64,000 nucleotides of DNA from Cloeon dipterum (Eukaryota; Arthropoda; Insecta; Ephemeroptera; Baetidae): assembly GCF_949628265.1 (NCBI RefSeq), contig NC_088790.1, forward strand, positions 2,980,545 to 3,044,544, in the 5' to 3' direction. The position numbers and the translations under genes were made by a program. Shown here one piece after another: positions 1 through 10,539 of the stretch (positions within the stretch are counted from its first letter, which is position 1; each line of letters opens with the position of its first letter). Below the pieces are notes generated by a model. The model worked only from the letters and a program-made list of their open reading frames with translations, was not told the DNA's origin and did not search any database.

Positions 1-1639
1 AACTGCTGAAACTCATTATCACAGAGAGCTCGAACTTTGATTAGCAGCGTGGAGATCATGCACAGCAGAATGTAGTGACGCTCGTATTTTGTTTTCACTT
101 TCAGATTTTCAACTCTCAGAAGCAAAACAAAAGCTGCCCTGTCTGCACACCATGCACCTGGAAAAATGTTGTTTAAAACTAAAAATATCATATGCATTTT
201 AACTTAAAATGGTCGGTTGCTTCACAAAACTTCACTAATTTAAAAATAATGAGCCGGTTTGTTTTTTATCTGCTAAAACCGGAATTTTATGAAGTTTTCT
301 TTATCGAAAAATCGTCCACCAAATTCTCTGAGAGCGGTGATTCATAGAAGAGGGCGTAACTCGCGGTAAAACTAAAATGGGAAATTTTAAAACGCGGATA
401 TTTAAAAAATTAGGCGTGGCTCGCATCGCAAAGCGTGGGAAAATTAAAGAATCTGACCTTTCCTGATTTAATTCTCCAATTTTTAAAATTATTTGATGAT
501 CCGAATATGAGAAAAGACTAGATTTTGCACATCCTTACCCATTGTATCGACAACAAACTGAAGATCATCCAGGACTGCAAGTGGCATGGATTTGGGGTCA
601 CCAATTTCTTCTTCGATGAAATCGCCGTAAAGAGAAGCCAAGTCGTAAACATGGTCAACAAGAAATGCTCTCGCCTCTTCAATCAGCCGATTAATTTCTG
701 CTGCCACGGGGCACTGGCTCAAGTGCAAAGATGATTCTACTATAGACTCGTGAGGATGAGGGTAATATCTGAATATTTAAGTATTAGCTAAAAAAAAAGA
801 ATTATTTATTTCTTTACCTGAGAATTGACAAAATGTCACTAGCCGCTTCTACCCTACACTTCATTTTAGATTCAAGTAGCACAATTTGGGCTTCCAACTG
901 AGCTGGATCGGAACACTTTGCTTTGCTACCCAACAGAGATGTGGTCAGGCCTAAAATCCTTGGACGCCTTGGCATTTTGTTAACTAGCTGCATCAGCTTT
1001 GCAACACTGCTATCCTCACGGAGGGACAAGTGACATTGATCCACAACTAGGAGTTGTATTGAGTTCAAGTCGAGAACTTCTTCATTGTGTAGCTCAATCA
1101 ATTTTTCGCTGGAGGTGACAAGGACCTGAGGAACAATTAGATACATATAACCAAATACTAGTCAATTTGTTGAAAATTACCCTTGAGCTGCCGATTTCAT
1201 CCGAGTCCTCCAATTTAGTAACGTCAAGCGCCGAGAAGTCTGAGATGTCCTGAAAAATTTGCTCGGCACACGAGACGTCGTCCATGACAATTACACATAG
1301 CTTTTTCCTAAATAAAATTGTCCGTTACGTGCTCATTTTATCATTGTAATTTTTTTAATTGCCGCACCAATCATGGTAGCTCGCAAAGCAGTTGGAAACT
1401 TGGAGAACTACAAAATTTTGGGCAACTCGACTTGTCAAACATAAGATGACGTCGTTTTCCTCAATCACATCCAGCAGCTCAACCTGCGACAAGACAGTAA
1501 ATTCACTTGAATTCAGTCAACTATGCGCTCTGCTCACTTGGTATTCCTTCGGAGTAAAAGATTTCGTGTATATGTTGTCATTAAAGAGGATAATATGAGG
1601 CGGTATCCGCCTCGATGGTTGCGAGAATTGATGTGCCAT
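1..1639 (-). CDS. Dcr-1: Dicer-1 ribonuclease III, N-terminal portion (partial, continues beyond the left edge)
   Basis: Dicer-1 cleaves pre-miRNA or dsRNA. Six exons join in frame on the minus strand: 1639-1538 (start codon 1639-1637), 1483-1368, 1307-1181, 1125-818, 768-539 and 157-<1, with introns of about 50-60 bp apart from one of about 380 bp. The product begins MAHQFSQPSRR and runs through a Dicer-type helicase region. Recognisable pieces are FTPKEYQ near the start, the DExH-like VVDQCHL, PRILGLTTSLL, the Dicer-specific SDPAQLEAQIVLLESKMK, then HVYDLASLYG and YERHYILLCMISTLL, the linker that follows in Dicers. The Walker A position reads CLTSRVAQNF instead of GxGSGKT, and the DECH box reads DQCH. 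ATP-binding motifs are therefore degenerate, as is known for Drosophila Dcr-1. PAZ, RNase III and dsRBD regions would lie left of this window. The identity is sure; Dcr-1 rather than Dcr-2 is inferred from the degenerate helicase. Confidence 0.93.
300..475. repeat. Dispersed GGCGTGG-type repeat block inside a Dcr-1 intron
   Basis: This stretch of the long Dcr-1 intron (538-158) contains the phrases gagggcgtaactcgcgg, ttaggcgtggctcgc and gcgtgggaaaatta. The same phrases recur at 9.9-10.2, 11.6-11.9, 26.0-26.3, 57.8-58.0 and 61.4-62.0 kb. It is a member of a dispersed family whose clearest tandem array is at 61350-62050. Confidence 0.6.
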
Positions 1640-2097
1640 GTTCTGCTGAATTAATTTCTAACGGCACAATTTAAAAATAAATATTTACACTAAAGTCATA
1701 CATAATAGCTTTTGATCTGCCAACTGTTATCAACAAACACTGAAAAATGCCTGTTTGCCAGTTTTTTAAGGAGAGGGGGGCGTGTCGTTCATATTTACAT
1801 CAAAGATCGTGTTGACCAACCAATCTGAAATTCTTTAATTTGTTAAAATCGACATTTTTTCTCTCTATTTATTCTTTAAATAAAATTCAACTGTAAAGAC
1901 GTATTTTTAAACTACATTAAAAGCACACTTTCACGGTTTTTGCATCAGAAAACAATGTTAAAATATTTACCTAGATTATTTGCATTATTTGTCATGTTGG
2001 CACCTTCGGCATTTCATTGTTCGTGACGTAATTTGGTAAACTCATTATCCGTCTCGCTCATAATCCTTTTTAGTCCCTGTTTTCCTGTCGGTGTAAA
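1640..2097. promoter_or_regulatory. Shared upstream region between divergent Dcr-1 and par-6
   Basis: Only 458 bp separate the Dcr-1 start codon (minus strand) from the par-6 start codon (plus strand), so both 5' UTRs and core promoters must fit here unless untranslated exons lie elsewhere. The stretch is AT-rich with no clear TATA box. A CRE-like TGACGTAA motif lies near 2024. Transcription start sites cannot be placed. Confidence 0.55.
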
Positions 2098-3113
2098 ATG
2101 TCGAAAAACTACAAATCGAGTGTAAAGGCGGACACCGATGATGTCGAGATCAAAAGCAAATTCGACGCCGAGTTTCGACGCTTCAGCGTGAACAGAAACG
2201 AGTCGCAGAGCTACGAAGCCTTCAGAGCCCTGCTGGAGAAACTTCACGCCCTTGGGACGGAACCCTTCCTCATCAGCTACACAGACCCCAGGGACGGCGA
2301 CCTTCTGCCCATTAACAACGACGAGAACTACGGGCGAGCGTTGAAAAGTGCGAGACCCCTGTTGAGGGTGTTGGTGCAGCGCAAGGGCGAGTCTCTCGAA
2401 GAGTTCAACGGCTACGGCACCAACAAACCCAAAAACCTCATTTCCCACCTGTTGGGCACTCCAAAACCGAGGGCCCACCACCTTGCGATATCGAACCCCC
2501 ACGATTTTAGACAGGTTGGTGTTAAGAATTGATATTTTGTGGGAATTACGTAATTAAAACATTTTATTTACGCTTGTTGCAGGTTTCACAAATTATCGAT
2601 GTCGACGTAGTCCCTGATACGTGCAGAAGAGTGCGACTTTTGAAACACGGCTCGGACAAACCGCTGGGCTTCTACATCCGCGACGGCACCTCCGTGCGAG
2701 TGACCCCTTCCGGCTTGGAGAAGGTGCCAGGAATCTTCATCTCAAGACTGGTGCCGGGCGGCTTGGCGGAGAGCACGGGTCTCTTGGCGGTCAACGACGA
2801 GGTGCTCGAGGTCAACGGCATCGAGGTCAGCGGAAAGACTTTGGACCAGGTCACGGACATGATGGTGGCCAACAGCAGCAACCTGATCATCACGGTGAAG
2901 CCGGCAAACCAGCCGAGGCCGCAGACGGTGCTGCCGAGGCGAGGCTCCTTCTCTCGCACGTCGCAGCTGTCCTCCGACTCGGCGCACTCGGTGGCCACCG
3001 AGTCGGACAACGACCCGTTCGACCAGGACGAAATCGTCGACCTCACGGGCATGGTGCAGGACGAGTCGAAAAGCAACGCCACCGCCGACGACAGTGCCGT
3101 CATGCACCTGTGA
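2098..3113 (+). CDS. par-6: Par-6 cell polarity scaffold (PB1, semi-CRIB, PDZ)
   Basis: Par-6 links atypical PKC and Cdc42 in the apical Par complex and helps set epithelial, neuroblast and oocyte polarity at the cell cortex. Two exons, 2098-2514 and 2583-3113, join in phase 0 across a 68-bp intron and give 315 residues, slightly shorter than the roughly 350 usual in animals. Residues about 17-95 form a PB1 domain with an OPCA segment ([12 protein letters not shown], about 61-72). Residues about 131-150 are the semi-CRIB ([10 protein letters not shown] onward). A PDZ domain follows at about 155-250, with carboxylate-binding loop PLGFYIRDG (166-174). The tail is Ser/Asp-rich and ends AVMHL. 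The start is the first ATG in frame with the PB1 domain. Coding GC content is much higher than the flanks. Identity is secure. Confidence 0.96.
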
Positions 3114-3294
3114 GACAGAACTCTGCAGGGCGCCCGTGAGCTTCCCTGATTCACGCATTCCAGACTGTATAATGGTTTTAATTTTTAGACAAGACTCGTG
3201 TATTATTGTCACGTTTATATGAGTATATTTTGAGTACCAATGAAAACGGCGCAGCTTGCGAAAGCACCTATTCTCAGCCGGCAATATCAAAATG

Positions 3295-3300
3295 AATAAA
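3295..3300 (+). terminator. par-6 polyadenylation signal AATAAA
   Basis: A canonical AATAAA lies about 180 bp after the par-6 stop codon on the coding strand. It is the first such hexamer downstream. Confidence 0.6.
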
Positions 3301-3550
3301 CAATCAATCGATCGGTGTAGTAGTGCTATCCGACAATATCATTGTGAACGCTTTAAGCAATATTTTTCGCCTAAGACTATTATTGTAACTATACGGAGCT
3401 AATAGATTAATTTTAATAAGAAAAATCCTTGTAGTTTTTGTCATCGATCAAACTATGTAATAATTTCTGGGATTACGTTTAATCTATTTTTAATTATTTT
3501 TACTTCGGTTTCCAATGTGAGGGAATTTTATTTTACATTATTATTTACGA

Positions 3551-4034
3551 CAGTGCCTATCGATACCTTCCGCAAGGAACCTGGAGGGGGCGTGCCCAGC
3601 GGGAAATTCTAAAAGGAAAAAACGGACATAAAGAGGCGTGTGTCACGCCTCTATTTCTAAGTAAATTCCCTAAAATCGGCCTAGATCCAGAGTTTGAAGA
3701 TAGTTTTATTTATTTCCCAGACCGGTACAATACCAGAGCAGAAGGTTCAGAAGAATGCCAGTGACCAATCAGAGAAGGGAGCGGGAGCGGTGATCACTGA
3801 TTGGATGAATAGCTGGTCTAACTTTGAGATAGCAGCGCCACAGCGACAGCCAGTACAAGTTTCCTTCTTCCGCTGATGATCAATCCCTTCTTTGATTGGT
3901 CGTTTGCGTTCTTGTGGCACTTTTTTCTATGTTCTAACCAATAGTGCCGGTTGCTTACGTTCCCGCCAATTTTCGGCACGTCTAGATTTGGCTGCCTAAC
4001 CAAATTCAACCCTCAGGAATCGATAGAAACTTGT
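3551..4034. mobile_element. CCAAT-bearing MITE-like element (family 2), copy near par-6
   Basis: The left end carries cagtgcctatcgatacc and the right end aaccctcaggaatcgata, a degenerate terminal inverted repeat shared with copies at 24.0, 27.3 and 59.6 kb. The interior has accaatcagagaaggg, an inverted tttgattggtcg, and cagcgccacagcgacagcca, all recurring in the other copies. The left 100 bp also includes GGCGTG-type repeat sequence, so the copy may be composite. There is no transposase frame, so it would be non-autonomous. Confidence 0.6.
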
Positions 4035-4059
4035 AAAAAATAAACCTGTGCTATTTTTA

Positions 4060-4262
4060 GCGGTTTTTGGTCTTAAAGGTGCCTTAAGAACGCCGGCGAC
4101 CAATCAGAGCAGAATCCTGTCTCAATCTTTAAAGACTAATCAGAGGAACTTATTTCTAAGTTTTGACCCATTATAACGGTTTTGTTTATAATTCCTGCCA
4201 ATTTTCGGCACGTTCTGACGAATCGCTGATCGAGGGATTCTCCTATTTCGACCGTCAAAAAT
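4060..4262. mobile_element. Fragment of family 2 MITE-like element
   Basis: The segment contains agcggtttttggtctt, cgaccaatcagagcaga and aattttcggcacgt, which are internal pieces of family 2. The termini are missing or unrecognisable, so it appears truncated. Confidence 0.45.
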
Positions 4263-4359
4263 CAATTATGGCACTTTTTCGAAAATGAAATCAACCAAGT
4301 ACTAAATAGAGAGTGTCCCAATTTAGTCTTTTTGTCCGTTGTCATAAATTATTAATCCG

Positions 4360-4775
4360 CGCTGACAACGAACAAAAGTGGCACTAAGCATCACACTAGG
4401 GAAGCTTCCTAATGAAGTCACAAGGAGCAGCAACGGCAAAATTGCGCGCCTCATGTTGGCGCAAAAATCAATAAAATCGTATAGTGTACGAGCGAGTGCC
4501 GAGCCGCGTCAAGCCAAAACACAGTGTGCCCGCCGACTGTGTCCGCAAACGCTTATCTCGCGGCCTCTCTCGAACGCGCAATAAGCTCTACTGCGGAAAT
4601 TCGCCGAGCAAGCACGCGTTTCGACAAATCAAGCCGAAGAAGCAGCCAGTTTTGCAGCATGGGGCGCGACGAGTAGGTGCTGACGCACTTTCCCATGAAA
4701 GAAAAGACCAAGGTCACCGATTAACTCGCCAGACCTCCTCCCACGCTGCACCTGAGCGACCCTGAAAGGTATTAG
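4360..4775 (+). other. GC-rich non-repetitive island, possible untranslated exon or upstream promoter
   Basis: This stretch is markedly more GC-rich than its surroundings and carries no recognisable protein. A short frame MGRDE ends at once near 4660-4675, and a GT follows ctgaaag near 4768, which could be a splice donor. It could be an alternative first exon of the FAXDC2-like gene about 1.2 kb downstream or an unrelated regulatory island. The evidence is weak. Confidence 0.2.
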
Positions 4776-5590
4776 AGGCGTGTGAAATTCCTGTCTGCTT
4801 ACTCAATTAGCTTTGTCAATTGTTAACGGAAGTGTTTCTTTATTTGCTTGATGATTTTGCGGTATTGTTTAATTTTTGGGGCTATAGTGTTTGGGAAAAA
4901 GCAGCAGGCTCGTACTGCTGCGCACTTCAAATGAGATTTCTTATCTATAAACTATATACGCGTCCTTCGAAACTTTAAATATGTATTTTAAAGAGAAATA
5001 ACTAAATATTTTCATCGTTTTATATAGGATTAGTGTTTATCGGAGCAAAACAATAAATAATTGACGCTCCAGAACCTATGGAATTTAATTATAGGTAATT
5101 TAAACCGTTTTATAATTGCGTCTAAAACGCTTTAAAGTGGATACGCACCGCTAAATTTGAAAAATAATTTAAATTTTCTCAGATAATTAGGAAAGAGCTA
5201 AAATTACCAATCAATTGAGCAGCAATTACTGTTACTTATTGAAAAATCACAATTTAGGGAATTTTCATAAAAATCTCGCAAACCATTGGATGTAATTTAA
5301 CCCTTTAATTCTATCGAGAAATTTGGCAAATTATGAACTATGTTAACTGTTACACTTCTGTAATGGTTTTATTATTGCAAATTTGAGAGATTAACATAAA
5401 AAATGCGCCTTTAAGATCATAAATTTTATTGCAGCAATAACAAAGGCAATTTTAATCTTCACGCTTACAATTATTTTTATTCCTATCGCGATCAGTTCCC
5501 GCGTAGTTTGATCCACAAAAGTATCGTTGAACTCAATTTTATTCTGTGAATCCGAAAATTAAGTAACAAAAAATTGACCGCACGCATCGC
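4776..5590. other. AT-rich intergenic stretch, nothing recognised
   Basis: The sequence is AT-rich with runs of simple composition and no plausible coding frame, RNA gene or clear repeat copy. Confidence 0.5.
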
Positions 5591-5599
5591 AGTGTGAAT

Positions 5600-5964
5600 C
5601 ACGCGCGCGAGACCGTGGCAATGAAAAAGCGCACGTGAAGCAGAAATGGCAACAATATCGTATATATGTAGTGCTTGGTCATTGACTCGATCGCTCGAGC
5701 CGGGCTTTGCTTGCGGGACGAGCCCATTGGTGTTACGTCAATCTGGTCGGCGGCTCGGCGCTGCTGGAGAGCAACTGGAGAGGAGGACCGCGCGCTCCTG
5801 CCTCGCTCGCGACTCGCGCTCGCGAACCCTCGGTCACTCGGTGCGCGTCGAGTTTGACGACGGCTGTGATTTCTCTCTGTGTGATTCGAAAACAATTATG
5901 TGATTGGTGATAATCTATAAACAGTTAATTCACTTGTTGCCTCTGTGACACACACTGCGCGGTC
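5600..5964 (+). promoter_or_regulatory. Promoter and 5' UTR of the FAXDC2-like gene
   Basis: A GC-rich, CpG-rich stretch directly precedes the start codon. It contains an inverted CCAAT box (cccattggtg, about 5723-5732) followed by the CRE-like TTACGTCA at 5733-5740, an arrangement common in housekeeping-type promoters. AT-rich DNA lies on the other side. The transcription start is not determinable. Confidence 0.5.
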
Positions 5965-8900
5965 ATGCTCTCGATTAGGAATATTCTCGCCAGGGCCCGT
6001 AATGTGGCAGGTAAATTCGACTAACTGCTTATTCTCACCTTGAGCTTGACCTGTTTGAGACCTAAGTAAGTGGCAGTGGAAATATTTGCTCTGTTGCTAC
6101 TTGGCGATTGGAGCATCTTAACGGCTGCTTTAATTTGTTTGTATTTACAAGACAATTAAAAAAGCTACGACGTAAATAAATTAATACATATTTTAACCTA
6201 GTTATTCAGTTATTTCTCAATCCTTTTTCCTGTCTTTCGTGTGCAATTGCGGTTTAAGAGTCGTTAAGAAATTAATGATGCAAACGTTGTTGGGTACAAG
6301 TCCTTCACCTTTTGATAATGACGTTGAACATGATCTCAGCAATAAATTTCGTGCTTTCGTGCCTGCTTTGCCCAAACTCAAGCAACAAAATATATATTAT
6401 ATCCATGCAGCAGTTGAACTCATTGAGCAAAGTGTGCAATTAGACGAGCTAAAAATAAAAGCGCATGTTTGTTGCAGCGAATTCCGTCCGAAAAATGTCT
6501 TCGTGTGCTGCGGAGGCCAAGACCAAAGTGGTGCACCAGCCACCCAGTCTGCTCGCCTCTCTCGGCTCCCTTTTGGCCGTCATCAGCACCGCGCTTATTT
6601 TCTTTGCCGCGTTCCGCAACACCCTCACATGGTACGTATATACACATATAATGGTCACGCGCACGCCGTAATTTTCCCCGGGGGAAATTAACTGCGATTG
6701 AAGATGCTTCGCAGTGCATCATTACACATAAATCAATCGCAAAATCTTTAACTGATTGAAAAATATCTCCCTAAAATTCACCAGATTCATAAGCCCTTTT
6801 AGTGTTTGAAGCCACCTACGTAGATGGCACCACCGTATACTTTGCATTTTAAGGCATTTTTGCGCTATTAATTCTGACTAAATCCTGCCACTGTGCAATC
6901 TTCACTTAATACATTTTCTTTTGAGACGCGCTGAAAACCAAAGTAGCTTAAGCAAATCACCGTAGAATCGTGAAAACCTCTATTTTTTTAAATAAAAAAT
7001 TATCTCCCAACGTTTCTACGGCGAATGGCTGGACTGATGTTTGTTTCCAGCACCTCCATAATGAAATAATTCTAGAATCAGAACGCACATCAGCAGGATT
7101 CAGTCTTAAATCGCAGCGCAAGCACATTAAAATCGAAAAAAACCGTTCTGGTACCACCTCTAATTTTATTGCAAACATTGAGGAAATTCTTTAAAGCAAA
7201 TCTGCACTTTCAGGCACTTGCAACGCTTTTGGGGCGCCTCGGGCGACTTCTGGCAGTCGCAGTGGGACCGCCTTTTGGACACTTTTGGCGAAGACCCGCT
7301 CGCTTTTTGGGTTTTCGGCACCACAATTCTCACCATGGCCGTCTACTGGTTGGTCGGCGGAATTTACATTTTGCTTGACGTAACCAACCGGCCCATGTGC
7401 CTGCGCAAATACAAAATCCAGCCGGGCACCAATGAGCCGGTGGATAAGCCCCGGTTGTTCAGGGTCCGTTCCAGAAAAACTCCGAAATCTAATAAAGATT
7501 GTAACATACGGAAAACCTCATTTCAGGTTCTGAGCCAAGTTCTGTTCAACCAACTGGCAGTTGGCATCCCGACTGCCTACTTGAGCTTTTCCCTGATGGA
7601 ATGGAGGGGCTACCCACCGCTCAGGGAGCTTCCCACCTTTCACTGGGTGCTGGCTGAGATGGCCTTTCTCATTTTGATCGAAGAATTCGGTTTTTACTAC
7701 TCTCACAGGTAATTTCTATTTAATATAGTATAGCCCAGGAATTTCATTTTCGACAGTGCTAATCGATTCCTTGAGGGTCGACTTTGGTTGGACAGTCAAA
7801 TCATTATTATAGGCCGTTTTTGACTAAGTTTCTGAGCACACACCAATCGATTCTTGAGGGTCGAATTAGGTAAAGTGGATATTCTTTGCCGACCAAAAAG
7901 TCGAGCGCGACATACAAACTTTTTTCCCGCCAAATAATATGAATGCGAGAAGTGCGCATGCGTCAAAGCTAGTTGGAGCACTACTTGCAGAGAAAGCGCC
8001 TGTACGAAAATGACTTCTATATCAGATACAGCTAGCTCTGACGCATGCGCACTTCTCGCATTCATATTGTTTTGGCGGGAAAAAAGTTCACACGTCGCAC
8101 TGCACTTTTTGGTCGGAAAAAAATCAACTTAACCTAATTCGATCCTCAAGAATCGATTGGTGCGTACTCAGAAACTTCGTCAAAGACGGTCTTTAATGGT
8201 GCTGATTGTTGCTGTGGCGCTGCTGTCACGATCTTACTTCCAATCAGAGAACACCGCTCCCTCCACTGATTGGTCGTCGTTGGTGTTCCATAAGGCTTTT
8301 AGTTCAAACTTCAATCCAAAAAGCCGCCAAAATGTAACGGGATTTAGCTGTCCAACTTAATTCGACCCTCAGAAAACGATTTATACTGTTGAAAATGACA
8401 TTCCTAGTGCTATTTTTTAAAACTACATCCAAATAACGTAAAATATCTCATACACAGCCAATATTTTAAATTATATATTTTTGTAGGCTTCTGCACAGCA
8501 AAAACTTGTACAAAATCATCCACAAGAAGCATCACGAGTGGACTGCGCCAATTGCGGTGACTGCCATTTACTGCCATCCGATCGAGCATATTTTCTCAAA
8601 CCTGGTGCCACCGTTTCTCGGCGTGTTCATTCTCGGCTCGCACCTGGCCACCTCTTGGCTCTGGTTCTGTCTGGCCATCCTCTCTACCCTGAACGCTCAC
8701 TCAGGGTACCACTTGCCTTTCTTTCCCTCGCCTGAAGCCCACGATTTCCACCATCTGAAGTAAGAGCGGCTATTTTAATTACTTTCTTTTTACTGAAAAG
8801 GATATTTTTGTAGATTCAACCAGTGCTTTGGGGTCCTGGGAATTTTGGACCGTCTGCACGGCACAGACACAGTCTTTCGCAGTACTCAAGCGTACAACAG

Positions 8901-8982
8901 GCATCTGATGATGCTCAGCCTGTTGCCAGTCAGGGAGGCCTTCCCTGAAAACACGAAATGCTCCTCGAAGAAAAATAACTAG
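5965..8982 (+). CDS. FAXDC2-like fatty acid hydroxylase superfamily membrane protein
   Basis: This is a membrane di-iron sterol desaturase/fatty acid hydroxylase family member, most like vertebrate FAXDC2, probably acting in the ER membrane; its substrate is not shown here. Six exons (5965-6010, 6478-6631, 7214-7463, 7527-7708, 8487-8759, 8814-8982) give 357 residues. The three histidine clusters are intact: HRLLH (210-214), HKKHH (223-227) and HDFHH (296-300), with the family phrase HGTDT near the C-terminus. Hydrophobic segments lie at about 40-60 and 90-115, with more before and after the histidine boxes. The intron 7464-7526 is 63 bp, free of stops and in frame, but removing it gives the family spacing VDKPRLFR-VLSQVLFNQ, so splicing is favoured. 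Intron 4 holds nested MITEs. The start is the only upstream ATG that joins exon 2 in frame; MSSC in exon 2 is an alternative start. Confidence 0.92.
7754..8380. mobile_element. Family 2 MITE-like element interrupted by a family 1 element
   Basis: The left piece (about 7754-7800) starts cagtgctaatcgattcc with cttgagggtcgac. The right piece (about 8197-8380) carries gctgtggcgctgctgtcacg, ccaatcagaga, actgattggtcg, aaaagccgccaaaatgtaacg and ttcgaccctcag. These are the ordered parts of family 2. A family 1 element lies between them, so this copy was already in the FAXDC2 intron when the second element inserted. Confidence 0.65.
7811..8196. mobile_element. Family 1 palindromic MITE, copy A (nested, intronic)
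   Basis: About 385 bp, nearly palindromic end to end. The left arm has tgactaagtttctgagcac, ccaatcgattcttgagggtcg, aattaggtaaagtgg and tcccgccaaa, then atgcgagaagtgcgcatgcg. The right arm repeats these as reverse complements and ends cttcgtcaaagacggtcttt. There is no coding capacity. It closely matches copies at 13.4, 17.9 and 56.1 kb. Confidence 0.8.
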
Positions 8983-9274
8983 TTGCAATTTGGACACACA
9001 ATATATCTCTCAACAGACTCGATATTATATTATTATGTTGAAATCACTAAAAGTTGTAATTAATTCTAACGCTGCTGGCTGGCTGAATGCAAAACGCGTA
9101 AATGTGCGAAATAAGAGTAATTATTTTGGGATAAACACATTGTAAAATTTTGATCGTTTTTAATAAATTCATGAATGTTGATTGAGAAAATGCCCTGGTG
9201 CAATGTAAGGCTTGTAAGGTTAGTAATAGATTTTTCGTGTAGTCCTATATCTCGGTGTAATAAGAAAAATATTA

Positions 9275-9280
9275 AATAAA
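9275..9280 (+). terminator. Likely polyadenylation signal of the FAXDC2-like gene
   Basis: AATAAA lies about 290 bp after the stop codon. Another AATAAA at 9162-9167 is nearer, so the actual cleavage site is uncertain. Confidence 0.45.
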
Positions 9281-9904
9281 AATGGGGGACCTTCTTACCA
9301 AAAGCCGTAAATTTAATATTATTTATTCTTTTTTTAAAGAACCTCTGCACAGCACTTCCCGTGGGCTAAGAGCTCACTTGGAAATTGAAATCAAATTGAA
9401 GAAAGTGAAATCAAATTGCGCCGATCGTCCCATTCAATTCAACTATTCTCTGACCTTTCTAATGAATAGATCGCAGTTAGATGTGTAAATTTTATTTCGA
9501 CGTCTATCACGACCTTGAGATAAAAAATGCGCGCGCGTCATTCTTTGCAAGTTGGAATAAATGCCAGGGGTCACAGTGTCAGTCACAATCAATGCTGTAT
9601 AGTGAACGAGATAGTCGATACAGTTTAAATTTGTGATGATATATGCAACCGTCGCAGTACCCGGGCAACGCAGGTTGCATACACTTCAAAACGAACAGGG
9701 GCTTACGTCCATATTCGAGCTACGGAGAAAAGTAAAATCGGTTTGTAAAAGGGTTGAAATTTAATTTATTTTGCCAGAATGTGCCATTTGTGGAAATAGG
9801 TGTTTGTTTATTTCCAATTAAAATGATTACTCATCGATTTCAAAGAGCTAACCATTAAAAAAATGATTGATTTTTTTCTTTAATAATACAATTGGATTAT
9901 CTAG
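9281..9904. other. Intergenic DNA, nothing recognised
   Basis: There is no coding frame with recognisable content and no clear repeat. It is mixed AT-rich sequence between the FAXDC2-like gene and a repeat block. Confidence 0.45.
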
Positions 9905-10215
9905 GAAAAACGACCACTGAAAGAGGGCTTAACTCGCGGGAATTTTGGAATATGGGCGTGGTTTCCAGGCAAATTAAAAATAAGGCGTGGGACGTGTCGG
10001 AAAGCGCGGGAAAAATTGAGAACTTTGACGTGTTTAGTGAAAATTGATGCGAATTTTTAATTCCATGGCCATTGTTTTCGAAAAATTAAAAAAGAAGCCG
10101 TGGAAAATTTCGAGAGGTGAGGGATGATTAAAAAAATTGCAAGAGTTTTGAAATGGGGAAATATTTCCAGGGAAAAGAGAGGGCGTGGCTCGTTTTGCAT
10201 AGCGCGGGAAAGAGG
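9905..10215. repeat. Dispersed GGCGTGG-type repeat block
   Basis: Contains gagggcttaactcgcggg, tgggcgtggtttcc, aaggcgtgggacgtgtcgg, aaagcgcgggaaaaattg and, after a spacer, gagggcgtggctcg. These match the unit of the 61.4-62.0 kb array. Roughly two to three units are present, partly degraded. Confidence 0.65.
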
Positions 10216-10539
10216 TTTTTTAATCGATTTTTCAGCTAAAATCCTAGTTTTTTTTAAATTTAATTTAATTTTCTTTATTTGTATTACACAGCGGTACAAA
10301 AATCGAAGCTTCTCCATTTCTGTCCGCGCATTTACAAATGAGTCTTAAACAACAAAATAATTAATAGCAATAAAGAAGAAACATAGTGTTAACATTTCGT
10401 TATGTTTGTGTTGCAAGCGAGTGTGCATGTTTTGCTACATCCCAAATCCTCGATTTACTGGTTTTAAAGAAATAATTAATTTTTAAACTTCTCGTTTCTT
10501 ACAGCTGACAGATTAAACAGTCAATCGGCATTTCACATC

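Noticed and set aside
2014..2502. 162-codon minus-strand frame
   Set aside because: Antisense shadow of par-6 exon 1, whose plus-strand frame encodes a PB1 domain.
2742..3290. 182-codon minus-strand frame
   Set aside because: Antisense shadow of par-6 exon 2, which encodes the PDZ domain on the plus strand.
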